A stretch of 42,975 nt of DNA from an uncultured Alphaproteobacteria bacterium (lineage in GTDB: Bacteria; Pseudomonadota; Alphaproteobacteria; RF32; CAG-239). Made by a program: the position numbers and the translations under genes. Below are positions 1 through 9,009 of the stretch, one piece after another. Below the pieces are notes generated by a model that saw only the letters and a list, made by a program, of their open reading frames with translations, was not told where the DNA came from and searched no databases. Position 1 is the stretch's first letter. Each line of letters begins with the position of its first letter. The stretch is taken from the NCBI GenBank assembly GCA_944390895.1, contig CALXRQ010000014.1, forward strand, positions 1-42,975, in the 5' to 3' direction.

Positions 1-420
1 TGATCCGGCATCCAGGTGGAATAAGGAATCAATATTAAACCTGGATTCTGGTGTCAAGCACCAGAATGACAAAAGAAAAAACGCACCGGAATGACCGGGC
101 AGCACCCGGGGCATTAATGGTGTATTGTCACCCTGAGCCTGTCGAAGGGTCTCAGCAACGTTAATAAGGCTGAGATGTTTCGCTGCGCTCAACATGACAG
201 TTGTGGTTAGGCTGGGATGTTTCGCTGCGCTCAACATGACAGTTGTGATAAGGCTGAGATGTTTCGCTGCGCTCAACATGACAGTTGTGGTAAGGCTGGG
301 ATGTTTCGCTGCGCTCAACATGACAGTTTTTTTTACTGTCATGCCGGACCTGATCCGGCATCCAGGTGGAATAAGGAATCAATATTAAACCTGGATTCTG
401 GTGTCAAGCACCAGAATGAC
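1..420. repeat. Long direct repeat, copy 1 (with internal 42-bp repeats)
   Basis: Positions 1-420 are repeated without visible difference at 1002-1421, an offset of 1001 bp. The left end lies outside the window, so the full length is unknown. Inside are four 42-bp tandem units starting near 167, 209, 251 and 293, and REP-like hairpins (ATGCCGGA/TCCGGCAT near 342-362 and ATTCTGGTG/CACCAGAAT near 396-418). Open frames across it give low-complexity peptides (HVERSETSQ-like) on several frames, so it is a non-coding dispersed repeat. Confidence 0.9.
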
Positions 421-492
421 AAAAGAAAAAACGCACCGGAATGACAAAAGAAAAAACGCACCGGAATGGCAAAAGAAAAAACGCACTGGAAT
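418..492. repeat. Three 25-bp tandem repeats
   Basis: Three consecutive 25-bp copies of an A-rich unit (gacaaaagaaaaaacgcacc plus ggaat) occupy 418-442, 443-467 and 468-492, with two base changes in the third. A single copy of the unit occurs at 68-92 and 1069-1093 inside the long repeat, so this is a local expansion at the repeat edge. Confidence 0.85.
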
Positions 493-597
493 GGCAGAGT
501 ATTAAAATGTCATGCCGGATCATGGGCGGCATGGCAAAAGAGGGGGAGTTCAGCATGATATAAAAGAATGTCAAAATAACAGAAAAAAGAAATAGGT

Positions 598-888
598 TTA
601 ATTTAACAGTTCGTTATATAAATCTTTCCATTCGGGATTGACGTTTTCAATTAAGTCTTTTTTCCAGTTACGGTTCCAGTTTTTTAGTGTTTTTTCACGT
701 TGGATAGCGTTTGTTTCGTCTTCGAATATTTCATAATAAACTAAACGATCTAAATTATATTTGGATGAAAATCCTTTTATCAATTTGTTTTTATGTTCAT
801 AGATACGTCGGATTAAATTATTGGTAACTCCGATATATAAAGTCCCGTTGGTTTTGTTGGTTATGATATAAACATACATTGTTTTCAT
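598..888 (-). CDS. GIY-YIG nuclease superfamily protein (UPF0213-like)
   Basis: A 96-aa protein covering a single GIY-YIG domain. The N-terminus reads YVYIITNKTNGTLYIGVTNN, containing the YVYI and LYIGVT strands of the family, followed by the conserved Arg (LIRRIYEHK), and near residue 56 the downstream Glu in YEIFEDETNAIQRE. Stand-alone proteins of this size are common in bacteria and are predicted metal-dependent nucleases; their cellular role is mostly unknown. The gene is the only credible coding sequence between the two copies of the 420-bp repeat, which suggests it travels or is duplicated with it. The start is the only ATG upstream of the motif. Confidence 0.85.
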   Translation of the reverse strand: MKTMYVYIITNKTNGTLYIGVTNNLIRRIYEHKNKLIKGFSSKYNLDRLVYYEIFEDETNAIQREKTLKNWNRNWKKDLIENVNPEWKDLYNELLN

Positions 889-1001
889 AGGAATAATTTA
901 TTTAGAGTTGGCATATGAGTCAATAAACTTTTCTGTTACTCCGGGTACATTATCTTCTCCTGTCACTCCGGACTCCCTTTTTTTTACCGTCATGCCGGAC
1001 T

Positions 1002-1421
1002 TGATCCGGCATCCAGGTGGAATAAGGAATCAATATTAAACCTGGATTCTGGTGTCAAGCACCAGAATGACAAAAGAAAAAACGCACCGGAATGACCGGG
1101 CAGCACCCGGGGCATTAATGGTGTATTGTCACCCTGAGCCTGTCGAAGGGTCTCAGCAACGTTAATAAGGCTGAGATGTTTCGCTGCGCTCAACATGACA
1201 GTTGTGGTTAGGCTGGGATGTTTCGCTGCGCTCAACATGACAGTTGTGATAAGGCTGAGATGTTTCGCTGCGCTCAACATGACAGTTGTGGTAAGGCTGG
1301 GATGTTTCGCTGCGCTCAACATGACAGTTTTTTTTACTGTCATGCCGGACCTGATCCGGCATCCAGGTGGAATAAGGAATCAATATTAAACCTGGATTCT
1401 GGTGTCAAGCACCAGAATGAC
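1002..1421. repeat. Long direct repeat, copy 2
   Basis: Second copy of the sequence at 1-420, including the four 42-bp tandem units (1168-1335) and the REP-like palindromes. It diverges from copy 1 at 1422 (cccgacgcg here versus aaaagaaaa). An additional REP-like hairpin precedes it at 990-1010. Together with 1-1001 it indicates a tandem duplication or a repeat-flanked insertion around the GIY-YIG gene. The remaining 65 bp to the stop of hpnE hold nothing recognisable. Confidence 0.9.
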
Positions 1422-1486
1422 CCGACGCGGGAATTTGTCAACCTTTGGGCCGCTGAAAATGTTTTAAACTTATCTGAATTTAATTA

Positions 1487-2566
1487 TTAGATGTGTTTAT
1501 ATTTTATACATAAATCAACGGCTCGCTTGGCCGAAACGACGGCGGCCTCCAGACAGCAAGGCCAGTTTTTCATCGTCCAGTCTCCGGCCAGAGCCATATT
1601 TTTGTAAGGACTGGCGGCGCTGTTCGGACGTTTTTGATTGTTAATGTCATCTTGACGTATGGTTGCCTGCGGATAGCGCATAACGCGGTAAGGCGGAAGA
1701 AACGCCGGTTTCAACCCTCTTATGGCGCGGATTTCCTTCCAGAGCAGACGGGCAAGTTCGTCATCGCTTTCCGTAATGCTGCCGCTGTCGGAAATCGTGA
1801 CCCCGACAACATCGTCATTAATGAAAATCCAGTCGCCGATATTGTCGGGCGTTGCGGCGAAGGAGGCTTCGTCGGGCAGACTGAGCGACGTGCTGGTTCT
1901 GAAAAAAACGTTGCATATTTCATTAAACTCAAATTCTTCGCCGCCGAAGACGCGTTTGTAAGCGGCGGCGTCAAGCGCGCAGATGATTTTGTCTTTAGGG
2001 CCGACGGCGACTTTTCCCTTGTTGAAAATAAGAGTTTGAATATATTTTTTTGAAATTTCCGCCTGCTGCAGCACGTGCCCCAAACGAATTTCGTCGGCAT
2101 AACGGCTCAAAGGCTCGACCAGCTTGGCGCTGAGGTTCCCTTTGGAAAAATAAACCTTCAGCTGCGCCGGCATAAACGGAAAAAGTTTCCAAAACAGTTT
2201 GCGGGTCAGGTTTTTGCCGATATCCTCAGGCTGCGTGTTGAAAACGGAAAGCAGAATATGCCCGGCAAACTTTTGCGCCTGATTGTCACAGTATTGACCG
2301 TTCCAAAAACGCGCTCTGCCGTCAAATTCAAGTTCTCCGGTCAGAGCCCGGACATTTTTGTTGGCACCGAGAATAACGTGCGTGGCATTGTCTATCGTAC
2401 GGTCAAGTTTGGCGTCATAAAAGGAAAAACAGCGCCCGCCGAGCTTATGCGCCGCTTCGTATAAAATGACATGGTTTTCGGGATTCTTGTCTTTGATAAA
2501 CTTTGCTGCGGACAGTCCGGCAATGCCGCCGCCGATAATATGATATGTTACGGCAGTTCTGCTCAT
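1487..2566 (-). CDS. hpnE: Hydroxysqualene dehydroxylase HpnE (FAD-dependent)
   Basis: A 359-aa flavoprotein of the amine-oxidase/desaturase superfamily. The N-terminal dinucleotide-binding motif HIIGGGIAGLSAA (residues 9-21) is followed by an acidic strand end (VILYEA) and the GGRCFS motif; the C-terminus has the family pattern ALAGDWT. HpnE reduces hydroxysqualene to squalene, the last step of the HpnC/D/E route. It is the last gene of trmFO-hpnC-hpnD-hpnE and starts 6 bp after the hpnD stop, so it is surely cotranscribed. It is somewhat shorter than many homologues (about 400-430 aa). The assignment rests on both fold and context. Confidence 0.9.
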   Translation of the reverse strand: MSRTAVTYHIIGGGIAGLSAAKFIKDKNPENHVILYEAAHKLGGRCFSFYDAKLDRTIDNATHVILGANKNVRALTGELEFDGRARFWNGQYCDNQAQKFAGHILLSVFNTQPEDIGKNLTRKLFWKLFPFMPAQLKVYFSKGNLSAKLVEPLSRYADEIRLGHVLQQAEISKKYIQTLIFNKGKVAVGPKDKIICALDAAAYKRVFGGEEFEFNEICNVFFRTSTSLSLPDEASFAATPDNIGDWIFINDDVVGVTISDSGSITESDDELARLLWKEIRAIRGLKPAFLPPYRVMRYPQATIRQDDINNQKRPNSAASPYKNMALAGDWTMKNWPCCLEAAVVSAKRAVDLCIKYKHI

Positions 2567-2572
2567 TAGCTT

Positions 2573-3403
2573 CTAGCTGAAAAAGGCCCGCAGCGCCAGA
2601 CCGAGTTTTTTCATTTTGCCGATTGTCGGTTTTGGAGATATCACTTCCCAGCCGCGGTTTTGCATAATGTCAAAATATCTTTTGTAAATGCTGGCGATAA
2701 TCATAACCGAACGTGCGGTTTTCTTGTCAAGCCGCTTTATCAGTCCGTATGCCTCATCATAGTTTTTGGCGGCAATTTGTGCCAGCTCTTCGCGGGCAAT
2801 GGCCAGGTTCTTGTCTACGATAACGCTTTGCGGATCCGTAGAGGTAATGCCGGCCTTTTCCAGAAACTCTTTGGGAATATACAGCCGGTCGGCCATGGCA
2901 TCTTCTTTAACGTCGCGCAGGATGTTGGTAATCTGTAGGGCGGTTCCCAAAGTCGTAGCCAGATTTTCAATCAGTTTCTCATCCTCGCAGCCGAATATGC
3001 GCAGCGACAAGTTTCCCGGAACACCGGCCACGCCGCGGCAGTAACGGTTAAATTCTTCCATACTCGGTGCCTGCACCGGGTTGGGCAAATCCATGGTAAT
3101 GCTGTCAATCAGTTTGATGAATTCGGATTTCGGCAGTTTGAAACGCATACAGTTTTTGTAAATTTTCCGGCCGATTTCGGTAACCGGCGTTTTCTTGTCG
3201 TAAATGTTGTCAAGTTCCTGACGCCAGGCTTCAATCAGTTCAAGTTTTTCACCGACGTCCTTGTCGCCGTCGACAATATCGTCAATATGCCGGAAAAAGG
3301 CATAAATGGTATACATGGCGTTTCTTTTGCCGAGCGGCAAAAGCCTCATGCTCCAGAAAAAAGAAGTCCCGGATTTTTTTACCATTCGTTTAATGCTGTT
3401 CAT
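2573..3403 (-). CDS. hpnD: Presqualene diphosphate synthase HpnD
   Basis: A 276-aa trans-isoprenyl diphosphate synthase of the squalene/phytoene synthase family. The first Asp-rich motif is HIDDIVD (about residue 39), and the second is NILRDVKED (about 160-168). RLYIPKE following the second motif is typical of the family. HpnD condenses two farnesyl diphosphates to presqualene diphosphate. Its start overlaps the hpnC stop by four bases (ATGA), implying translational coupling. Pairing with a second, divergent synthase (HpnC) and with HpnE identifies it as the HpnD member rather than a phytoene synthase. Confidence 0.92.
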   Translation of the reverse strand: MNSIKRMVKKSGTSFFWSMRLLPLGKRNAMYTIYAFFRHIDDIVDGDKDVGEKLELIEAWRQELDNIYDKKTPVTEIGRKIYKNCMRFKLPKSEFIKLIDSITMDLPNPVQAPSMEEFNRYCRGVAGVPGNLSLRIFGCEDEKLIENLATTLGTALQITNILRDVKEDAMADRLYIPKEFLEKAGITSTDPQSVIVDKNLAIAREELAQIAAKNYDEAYGLIKRLDKKTARSVMIIASIYKRYFDIMQNRGWEVISPKPTIGKMKKLGLALRAFFS

Positions 3404-4278
3404 TTATGCTCCGACAATGTTTTCTTTTTACAAAATAGCGAGCGGATCAGGCCGCCGGTGACGCCGCAAAGCCAATTCCATGCGGAAAGCTTGATTTCCT
3501 TGGCCAAAACGTCGCCTTTCAATATCTTTTTTACCATAATATTGGTTAACGAAAGGATAATACATACCTCCGCACGCAAACTTGCGCTGCGTATAATCTG
3601 CGGCAGTATTTCGCCTTCCTTGATCAGCCCTCTGGTTTTTTCCATGATTTTCTCAATCGCCTTTTTCAGTCCCGGCGAAGATTTGTCCGCTCTCAGATCT
3701 TCGGGCATAATATGATATTTTTCTGTCAGTTCCGACGGAAGATATATCCTGCCCAGCAGCTCGGCGTCATATTTCAGGTCCTGTATATGGTTGACAATCT
3801 GCAAAGCCACGCATAAAGAAGCGGCCGGCAGATAGGTGGAAGGGTTCTCGTCATGTACGGCCAGCATAAAGCGCCCCACCGGCGCCGCCGAATATTTGCA
3901 ATAGTCGACCAATTGTCCCCAGGTCTGATACTCAAAACCCATGGCGTCTTTCCGAAACGCGATTAAAAGATCGGTCGCCAGCGAGGTAGAGAGACCGAAT
4001 TCCGCAAATTTCTGCCGCAGTTCGCGGACAAACCTGAATTTCTGCCCCTTATAGGGCTTGTTGTTCAGAAAAATGTCTTCCAGCTGATAGAGTTGTTCAA
4101 CCTTGCGCTGGGGTTTAAGTTTAGGATCATCGGCCACGTCGTCGGCATATCTGGCAAAACGGTAATAGTCAAAAACCAGCTGCCGCTTGCTCCGGTCAAA
4201 TATCATCATGCCGACCGGAAAGTTTTCCTGTTTTCTGTTTTTATGCCGGATTTTCATGGTCATATTTTCTTTATCCAT
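3400..4278 (-). CDS. hpnC: Hydroxysqualene synthase HpnC
   Basis: A 292-aa squalene/phytoene-synthase family protein. The N-terminal ENFPVG is characteristic of HpnC, and the Asp-rich motifs are RYADDVADD (about 43-51) and NHIQDLKYD (about 162-170), the second with one Asp position altered compared with HpnD, as is usual in this subfamily. It converts presqualene diphosphate to hydroxysqualene. The start lies within the last codons of trmFO (19-bp overlap) and the stop overlaps hpnD. No squalene-hopene cyclase is in the window, so whether squalene goes on to hopanoids cannot be seen here. Confidence 0.92.
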   Translation of the reverse strand: MDKENMTMKIRHKNRKQENFPVGMMIFDRSKRQLVFDYYRFARYADDVADDPKLKPQRKVEQLYQLEDIFLNNKPYKGQKFRFVRELRQKFAEFGLSTSLATDLLIAFRKDAMGFEYQTWGQLVDYCKYSAAPVGRFMLAVHDENPSTYLPAASLCVALQIVNHIQDLKYDAELLGRIYLPSELTEKYHIMPEDLRADKSSPGLKKAIEKIMEKTRGLIKEGEILPQIIRSASLRAEVCIILSLTNIMVKKILKGDVLAKEIKLSAWNWLCGVTGGLIRSLFCKKKTLSEHK

Positions 4279-5609
4279 TCTTCTATTTCGCGCAAAGCTC
4301 GCTCGCTGTATGCTTTTTTGCGGTCAGCGCCTTTGATTTTGCGGAATTTTCCGTTGGGCGTAACTTCTCCTTGAATAGTCGGAAAAATGCCGAAATTGAT
4401 ATTCATCGGCTGAAAATTTTCAATGTTGGTATCGTCAATCAGATGATTCAGCATTGAGCCGAAAGCCGTGCTGCGCGGGGGCAGCTCTCCTGCAGTGCCG
4501 TTAAGTCTGCAAGCGGCGAAATACCCGGCCAGGAAACCGACCGAAGCGCTTTCGATATAGCCTTCGCAGCCGGTGATTTGTCCGGCAAAGCGGATATTCG
4601 GACGTTTTTTCAGGCATAAAAAGCGATCCAGCAGAATAGGGCTTTTGATAAACGTGTTTTTATGAATGCCGCCCAGTCTGGCGAATTCGGCGTTCTCCAG
4701 TCCCGGAATCATCCTGAATATCCGCTGCTGCTCGCCGTATTTCAGCTTGGTCTGAAAGCCGACCATATTGCGCAGCGTGTCTTCTTTGTTGTCCTGGCGC
4801 AGCTGAACCACCGCATAGGGTTTTTCGCTGCTGTGGGGATTGGTCAGTCCGATGGGTTTCATCGGCCCGAAAGCGAGGGTTTCGTCGCCGCGCTCGACCA
4901 TAACCTCAATCGGCAGGCAGCCTTCAAAATAATGAACCTCTTCCCAGTCGTGAAATTCGACTTTTTCGGCTTTTTTGATTTCGTTGATAAAGTTGTAATA
5001 CTGCTCGCGATTCATGGCGCAATTGATGTAGTCAAGCTTGTCGCCCTTGTCGTAACGGGACTGATACCATGCCTTTGAAAAGTCGATGCTGTCTTTGAAA
5101 ACCACCGGCGCAATGGCATCAAAAAAAGACAGCGACTGGTTGTCGGCGGCGGCCAGGATATCTTTGGCCAAAGCCTCGGAAGTCAGAGGCCCGCTGGCAA
5201 TGATAACCTCGCCGAAATCTTCGCCGGGCAGGGCGGTGATTTCTTCGTGGATGATCTTGATCAGAGGATGCGAACGGATTTTTTCGCTGACCATAGCTGC
5301 AAAGGCTTCTCTGTCCACGGCCAAAGCGCCGCCGGCCGGAACTTTTGTGGCGTCCGCGCATTCCATGATTAAAGAACCTGCCCGGCGCATTTCTTCATGC
5401 AGCAGCCCTACGGCGTTATGCTCGGCATCGTCGGAACGAAAGGAATTGGAGCATACCAATTCGGCAAATTTGTCGGTTTTATGGGCCGGAGAATATTTTT
5501 GCGGCCGCATTTCATGAATAATGACTTTAATGCCGCGTTTGGCCGCCTGCCACGCGGCTTCGCTTCCGGCCAGACCTGCGCCGACAATATGCACAACTTT
5601 TTCGCTCAT
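4260..5609 (-). CDS. trmFO: TrmFO, tRNA U54 methyltransferase (folate/FAD-dependent)
   Basis: A 449-aa protein beginning [19 protein letters not shown], whose GxGxxG motif binds FAD. Family signatures follow: [38 protein letters not shown] and, near the end, [14 protein letters not shown]. TrmFO methylates U54 of the tRNA T-loop using methylenetetrahydrofolate. The frame is open to 5633, but the ATG at 5609 has AGGA six bases upstream, whereas the ATG at 5633 has none, so 5609 is preferred. It heads the operon with the squalene genes, an unusual partner for a tRNA modification enzyme that probably reflects only shared transcription. Confidence 0.95.
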   Translation of the reverse strand: MSEKVVHIVGAGLAGSEAAWQAAKRGIKVIIHEMRPQKYSPAHKTDKFAELVCSNSFRSDDAEHNAVGLLHEEMRRAGSLIMECADATKVPAGGALAVDREAFAAMVSEKIRSHPLIKIIHEEITALPGEDFGEVIIASGPLTSEALAKDILAAADNQSLSFFDAIAPVVFKDSIDFSKAWYQSRYDKGDKLDYINCAMNREQYYNFINEIKKAEKVEFHDWEEVHYFEGCLPIEVMVERGDETLAFGPMKPIGLTNPHSSEKPYAVVQLRQDNKEDTLRNMVGFQTKLKYGEQQRIFRMIPGLENAEFARLGGIHKNTFIKSPILLDRFLCLKKRPNIRFAGQITGCEGYIESASVGFLAGYFAACRLNGTAGELPPRSTAFGSMLNHLIDDTNIENFQPMNINFGIFPTIQGEVTPNGKFRKIKGADRKKAYSERALREIEEWIKKI

Positions 5610-5765
5610 GTTTTCCTGTCCCGTTAAAATCATACCCCTTTATAGGCATTTGAGCGCAAAAAGTAAATATAAAAGTTCTTTTGATAAATATGTTGAAATG
5701 TTTGATATGTTGCAAAAAAGAATATAACATAAGCCAATGTTAAAGAAACGAATGAAGAAAAATAA

Positions 5766-6968
5766 ATGATAAGGTTCTTGTATATTTGCCTGGCTCTGGC
5801 TTTTTGTCTGCCGCAGACGGCTCGCGCCGGCGAAGATTATGTCCCTTTGAACGGCGCTGCGGAGATCAATGCTCTGGCCGGTCAGCTGAATCAGGGACCC
5901 GCCGCCGGAACGGCGCCGTTGATGTCTGCAGAGGATATGGCGCTTGATGACGATACCGCGGATGCTTTTACGACCGAACCGGATTCTGACATTCTTCCCG
6001 TAATTCCCATGATCCAAAAGAACCGCCCCGGTTTTGACGCCGTTCCGCCGGCATCGCGTCCGGCCTCTCAAAACAAGACCGTTGCTCCGGTAGCCGGAAG
6101 CAATACAGGCAAGGCGGATTCCGCACCGCAGCCGATTGCCGGCACTCTGACCGATACGCTGCAAAAGCAGGACAAAGAATCCCTGTCGGCTCTGCCGTTG
6201 CCGGATGTTTCGGGAACCTGGGTCGACAAACTGGCCGGCAGCGTGCCGCTTTCAATCGGCAAAGGTGAAACAGGCGCCGAAGACGGTATGCCGCAGTTAA
6301 GCGGCGATGATTCGGCCGATGCCAGCCTCCGCAGTCTGGTCAACGGTTCCAAACAATCGGACAAACGTTCCAATGCCTCGGTCTTTGACATCTCGGGCAT
6401 TATGCTGCGCATGACGCTGTCTCAGGCCGACAAGGCCATGATGACGCGCGGTTTCAAGAAAATTTCCCAGAATTATGAAATTCCGAATTTTATCAAGTGG
6501 CGTAATGAAGAAAAATGCCGCGGAGCCGGGGTGGTCGGCTATGAACGGTTGATGAACTGCGTGGTCAAAATGGCCAAAAGCGCCAATCATCAGTATGTAG
6601 ACACCGTAAAATATTCAAAATTTTCCACCAAGGAAGAAATTGAAATAAAACTAACAAGTAACTTTACCAATAACAAAGTTTATCGTATTATTTATAAGAG
6701 TATGTCCGGCAAGATTGTCGGCAGCGGCGCCAAGGCGGCTTATTTGCGGAATATCAAAGTGTTTGATTTCTGGAAGAAGGTCAATCAGAAATACGGCACG
6801 CCGGACAACAAAGACGAGGTGACCTGGGGATTGGGCGGTAACAAGCCTTATCTGAAAGCCTCCACCGGTTTTCTGCTGCTGGAAGACCCGATGCTCCGCG
6901 AACTGGATTATACCAGAATGTCCCGGGAGGACCAGCGGTTTATGAATACGGATTTATATAGTTTTTAA
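5766..6968 (+). CDS. Exported protein of unknown function
   Basis: A 400-aa protein not recognised. Residues 1-21 form a good signal peptide (hydrophobic LYICLALAFCLP, then ARAG cleavage), so it is probably periplasmic. Residues about 25-195 are low-complexity, rich in Ala, Pro, Ser and Asp, and look disordered. Residues about 210-400 form a compact domain (Trp/Tyr/Lys-rich, e.g. FIKWRNEEKCRG, FDFWKKVNQKYGTP). It lies 12 bp upstream of chpT, so it is likely cotranscribed with the CtrA phosphorelay and chemotaxis genes. A link to envelope, polarity or motility is only a guess from the neighbourhood. Confidence 0.75.
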   Translation: MIRFLYICLALAFCLPQTARAGEDYVPLNGAAEINALAGQLNQGPAAGTAPLMSAEDMALDDDTADAFTTEPDSDILPVIPMIQKNRPGFDAVPPASRPASQNKTVAPVAGSNTGKADSAPQPIAGTLTDTLQKQDKESLSALPLPDVSGTWVDKLAGSVPLSIGKGETGAEDGMPQLSGDDSADASLRSLVNGSKQSDKRSNASVFDISGIMLRMTLSQADKAMMTRGFKKISQNYEIPNFIKWRNEEKCRGAGVVGYERLMNCVVKMAKSANHQYVDTVKYSKFSTKEEIEIKLTSNFTNNKVYRIIYKSMSGKIVGSGAKAAYLRNIKVFDFWKKVNQKYGTPDNKDEVTWGLGGNKPYLKASTGFLLLEDPMLRELDYTRMSREDQRFMNTDLYSF

Positions 6969-6980
6969 TGAAAGGCCGAA

Positions 6981-7589
6981 ATGAATACGATTCCGTCACA
7001 TATCTCCGAACTTATTTGTACCCGCATCAGCCATGACCTGATAGGCAACATCGGAGCCGTGGCCAACGCGGTTGAACTTTTGGAAGAAGGCGATATGGAT
7101 TTCCTTGACGACATCCGCTCGATTCTCAAGACCAGTTCACAGGTTTTGGCGGCAAGGCTGAAATTTTTCCGCATGGCATTCGGGCTGAACAACGCCAATC
7201 TGGAAGATGCCGCTTTGGTAAGGAAAACGACGGCTGATTATCTGAAAACAATTGGAAATCAAAACAGTAAGATCGAGCTTGAAATCGGGGACTATACAAC
7301 ATCTTATGCCAGGATCATAATGGTGTGTGTGATGGCCTTGGCGGACCTTGTCATCCGCGACGGAAAAATAAGCGTTAAAGAGAATGGGCGTAAACTTTAT
7401 GTTAATATTTATAGTTTAACAAAGCTGTCTGAACAAAAGAAAACCGTTCTCACCACCTTGTTGTCCGGAGCGGAGGCAGAATACCTCGCCCAGTATGCTC
7501 CGGTCTTCTATTTGAAAGAACTACTCAAGGCTTCTGAACTGCCTGTAAGCATATCAGAAGGAGATGACTACGGTTTGATAATCGGGTAA
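6981..7589 (+). CDS. chpT: ChpT-like histidine phosphotransferase
   Basis: A 202-aa protein whose N-terminus, LICTRISHDLIGNIGAV, matches the ChpT/DHp pattern; His18 would be the phosphorylated residue. ChpT is a dimeric pseudo-histidine-kinase that relays phosphate from CckA to CtrA and CpdR in alphaproteobacteria. The C-terminal part (about 90-200) would be the degenerate ATPase-like domain, without visible nucleotide-binding motifs, as expected. Location between an exported protein and a receiver gene, and less than 2 kb from ctrA, supports the call. CckA is not in the window. Confidence 0.85.
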   Translation: MNTIPSHISELICTRISHDLIGNIGAVANAVELLEEGDMDFLDDIRSILKTSSQVLAARLKFFRMAFGLNNANLEDAALVRKTTADYLKTIGNQNSKIELEIGDYTTSYARIIMVCVMALADLVIRDGKISVKENGRKLYVNIYSLTKLSEQKKTVLTTLLSGAEAEYLAQYAPVFYLKELLKASELPVSISEGDDYGLIIG

Positions 7590-7600
7590 AGGATGAATAT

Positions 7601-7966
7601 ATGGCTACTTGTTTAATAGCAGACGATTCAAAAATAATCCGCATGGTTTTATCCAAAATCATGGGCAATTTGGGCTTTGAAACCATCGAAGCCGAAGACG
7701 GGGAAGAAGTTATTAAGCAATGGAAAACCGGTAATCTCGATTTGATCATTATGGACTGGCGGCTGCAAATGATGGATGGAATAGATGTTTTGTATATGAT
7801 TCGTTCCAATACCAAGCTGAAACAGCCCAAAATAATTTTCTGCTCCTCCCTGATTGACAAAGCCAAAATAAAAGAAGCGCTTCAGGGCGGTGCCGACGAT
7901 TATATTATGAAACCTTTTGATGAGGACATTATCGAAAGCAAAATAACCATTTTGGGTTTGCTGTAG
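7601..7966 (+). CDS. Single-domain response regulator (CheY-like)
   Basis: A 121-aa receiver with no output domain. The acidic pair is Asp8-Asp9 (IADDS), the phosphoacceptor is Asp52 (IIMDW), and the conserved Lys lies in MKPFDED near residue 105; a Ser replaces the usual Thr in FCSS. Single-domain receivers in this context may serve chemotaxis (CheY) or cell-cycle control (DivK/CpdR). It sits 11 bp after chpT and 9 bp before cheR, so either role is possible. I cannot separate them from sequence alone. Confidence 0.9.
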   Translation: MATCLIADDSKIIRMVLSKIMGNLGFETIEAEDGEEVIKQWKTGNLDLIIMDWRLQMMDGIDVLYMIRSNTKLKQPKIIFCSSLIDKAKIKEALQGGADDYIMKPFDEDIIESKITILGLL

Positions 7967-7975
7967 GGGGAGCCG

Positions 7976-8938
7976 ATGCGTAAAACGGATTTTGAATTTC
8001 TGATAGAGCTTTTGCACCAGAATGCGGGATGGAGCTTTTCCGAACGTGAATATTTTGCCATTGACAAGAAGATTTCAAATTTCATCCGCGAAAAAAACTA
8101 TCCGAGCGTTGAAGACTTGATTGCCGATTTGAAATCCGGGCATAAGGCGCTGGTTTCGCAGGTTATTGAAACGCTGGCTTTTTCTGATACGCGCTTTTTC
8201 CGGGACTATGCTGTGTTTGAACAGTTTGAAAACTATGTCCTGCCGTTGGTTAAAGAAGCTAACCGCAGCCAGAAAAAACTGCGTATTTTAAGTCTGGGCT
8301 GCTCTACCGGACAGGAAGTTTATTCAATAGCCATTTGCGTAAGCCGCCTGATCGGTCTGAGCGACTGGCAGGTAAACATCATCGGAACGGATTTGTCTTC
8401 AACGGCCATAGCCAGAGCGCAGCGCGGATATTATGACCAGTTTGAAATCCAGACCGGTCTGAATGCCGGAACCATGGTGGAAAATTTTACTCTGGACGGA
8501 GACAGCTGGCGCGTTAACGACGAAATCAAGAAAATGGTTGAGTTTCGGCGCTATAATCTTCTTGACGATTTAACTTTCAATGAAAAGTTTGACATCATTT
8601 TCTGCCGCAACGTTCTGCGCTTCTTCATGCCCGATATTCAGTACAAGCTGAGCGAGAAAATTCACGATATGCAGATTCCCGGTGGAATTTTGTATCTCGG
8701 CAAGGGAGAGAATATTAAAGGAATGAATGATTTTTACGGCGCCATTTCCGGCGTATCGTGCGCTTATCAATCTAAGTTGATGAAAGAAGCCGCCGTCCGC
8801 CTGATGCCGGATGAAGCTCTGATCATTCCCGGAGACGCTGCTTCAGAAAGCGGTAAGGACGATGATATGCCGCGTTTCATTCGTCCGGCCAGCCTGACGC
8901 CTAAACGTCCGTTGATTTCAGAGGTTTTGCGCAAATAA
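7976..8938 (+). CDS. cheR: CheR-type chemotaxis receptor methyltransferase
   Basis: A 320-aa protein with an N-terminal helical CheR domain (about 1-75, with TRFFRD preceding the catalytic domain) and a SAM-binding domain: LSLGCSTGQEVYSIA (motif I, about 103-117), GTDLSSTAIARAQRGYY and FDIIFCRNVLRFF. CheR methylates glutamates of chemoreceptors with S-adenosylmethionine. The C-terminal 50 residues after the SAM domain are acidic and Pro-rich and not conserved in the family. It is the last gene of the run, followed by a bidirectional terminator. No receptor or CheA/CheB lies nearby. Confidence 0.92.
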   Translation: MRKTDFEFLIELLHQNAGWSFSEREYFAIDKKISNFIREKNYPSVEDLIADLKSGHKALVSQVIETLAFSDTRFFRDYAVFEQFENYVLPLVKEANRSQKKLRILSLGCSTGQEVYSIAICVSRLIGLSDWQVNIIGTDLSSTAIARAQRGYYDQFEIQTGLNAGTMVENFTLDGDSWRVNDEIKKMVEFRRYNLLDDLTFNEKFDIIFCRNVLRFFMPDIQYKLSEKIHDMQIPGGILYLGKGENIKGMNDFYGAISGVSCAYQSKLMKEAAVRLMPDEALIIPGDAASESGKDDDMPRFIRPASLTPKRPLISEVLRK

Positions 8939-8958
8939 TATTTTCCAGAAACACAAAC

Positions 8959-8984
8959 AAAGGCCGTTTGATACAAGCGGCCTT
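8959..8984. terminator. Hairpin terminator between cheR and ctrA
   Basis: Inverted repeat AAGGCCG/CGGCCTT with an 11-12 base loop, followed by cacttttattc. It lies between the convergent cheR and ctrA genes and can serve both. Confidence 0.75.
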
Positions 8985-9009
8985 CACTTTTATTCTAAAA
9001 CGAGAATTG

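Noticed and set aside
167..334. CRISPR-like array of 42-bp units
   Set aside because: The units are contiguous tandem repeats with no unique spacers and no cas genes nearby.
161..1490. Open frames in the repeats giving HVERSETSQ- and MLSAAKH-type peptides on both strands
   Set aside because: All arise from one 42-bp repeat unit read in different frames; low complexity, no ribosome binding sites, same peptides in both copies of a non-coding repeat.
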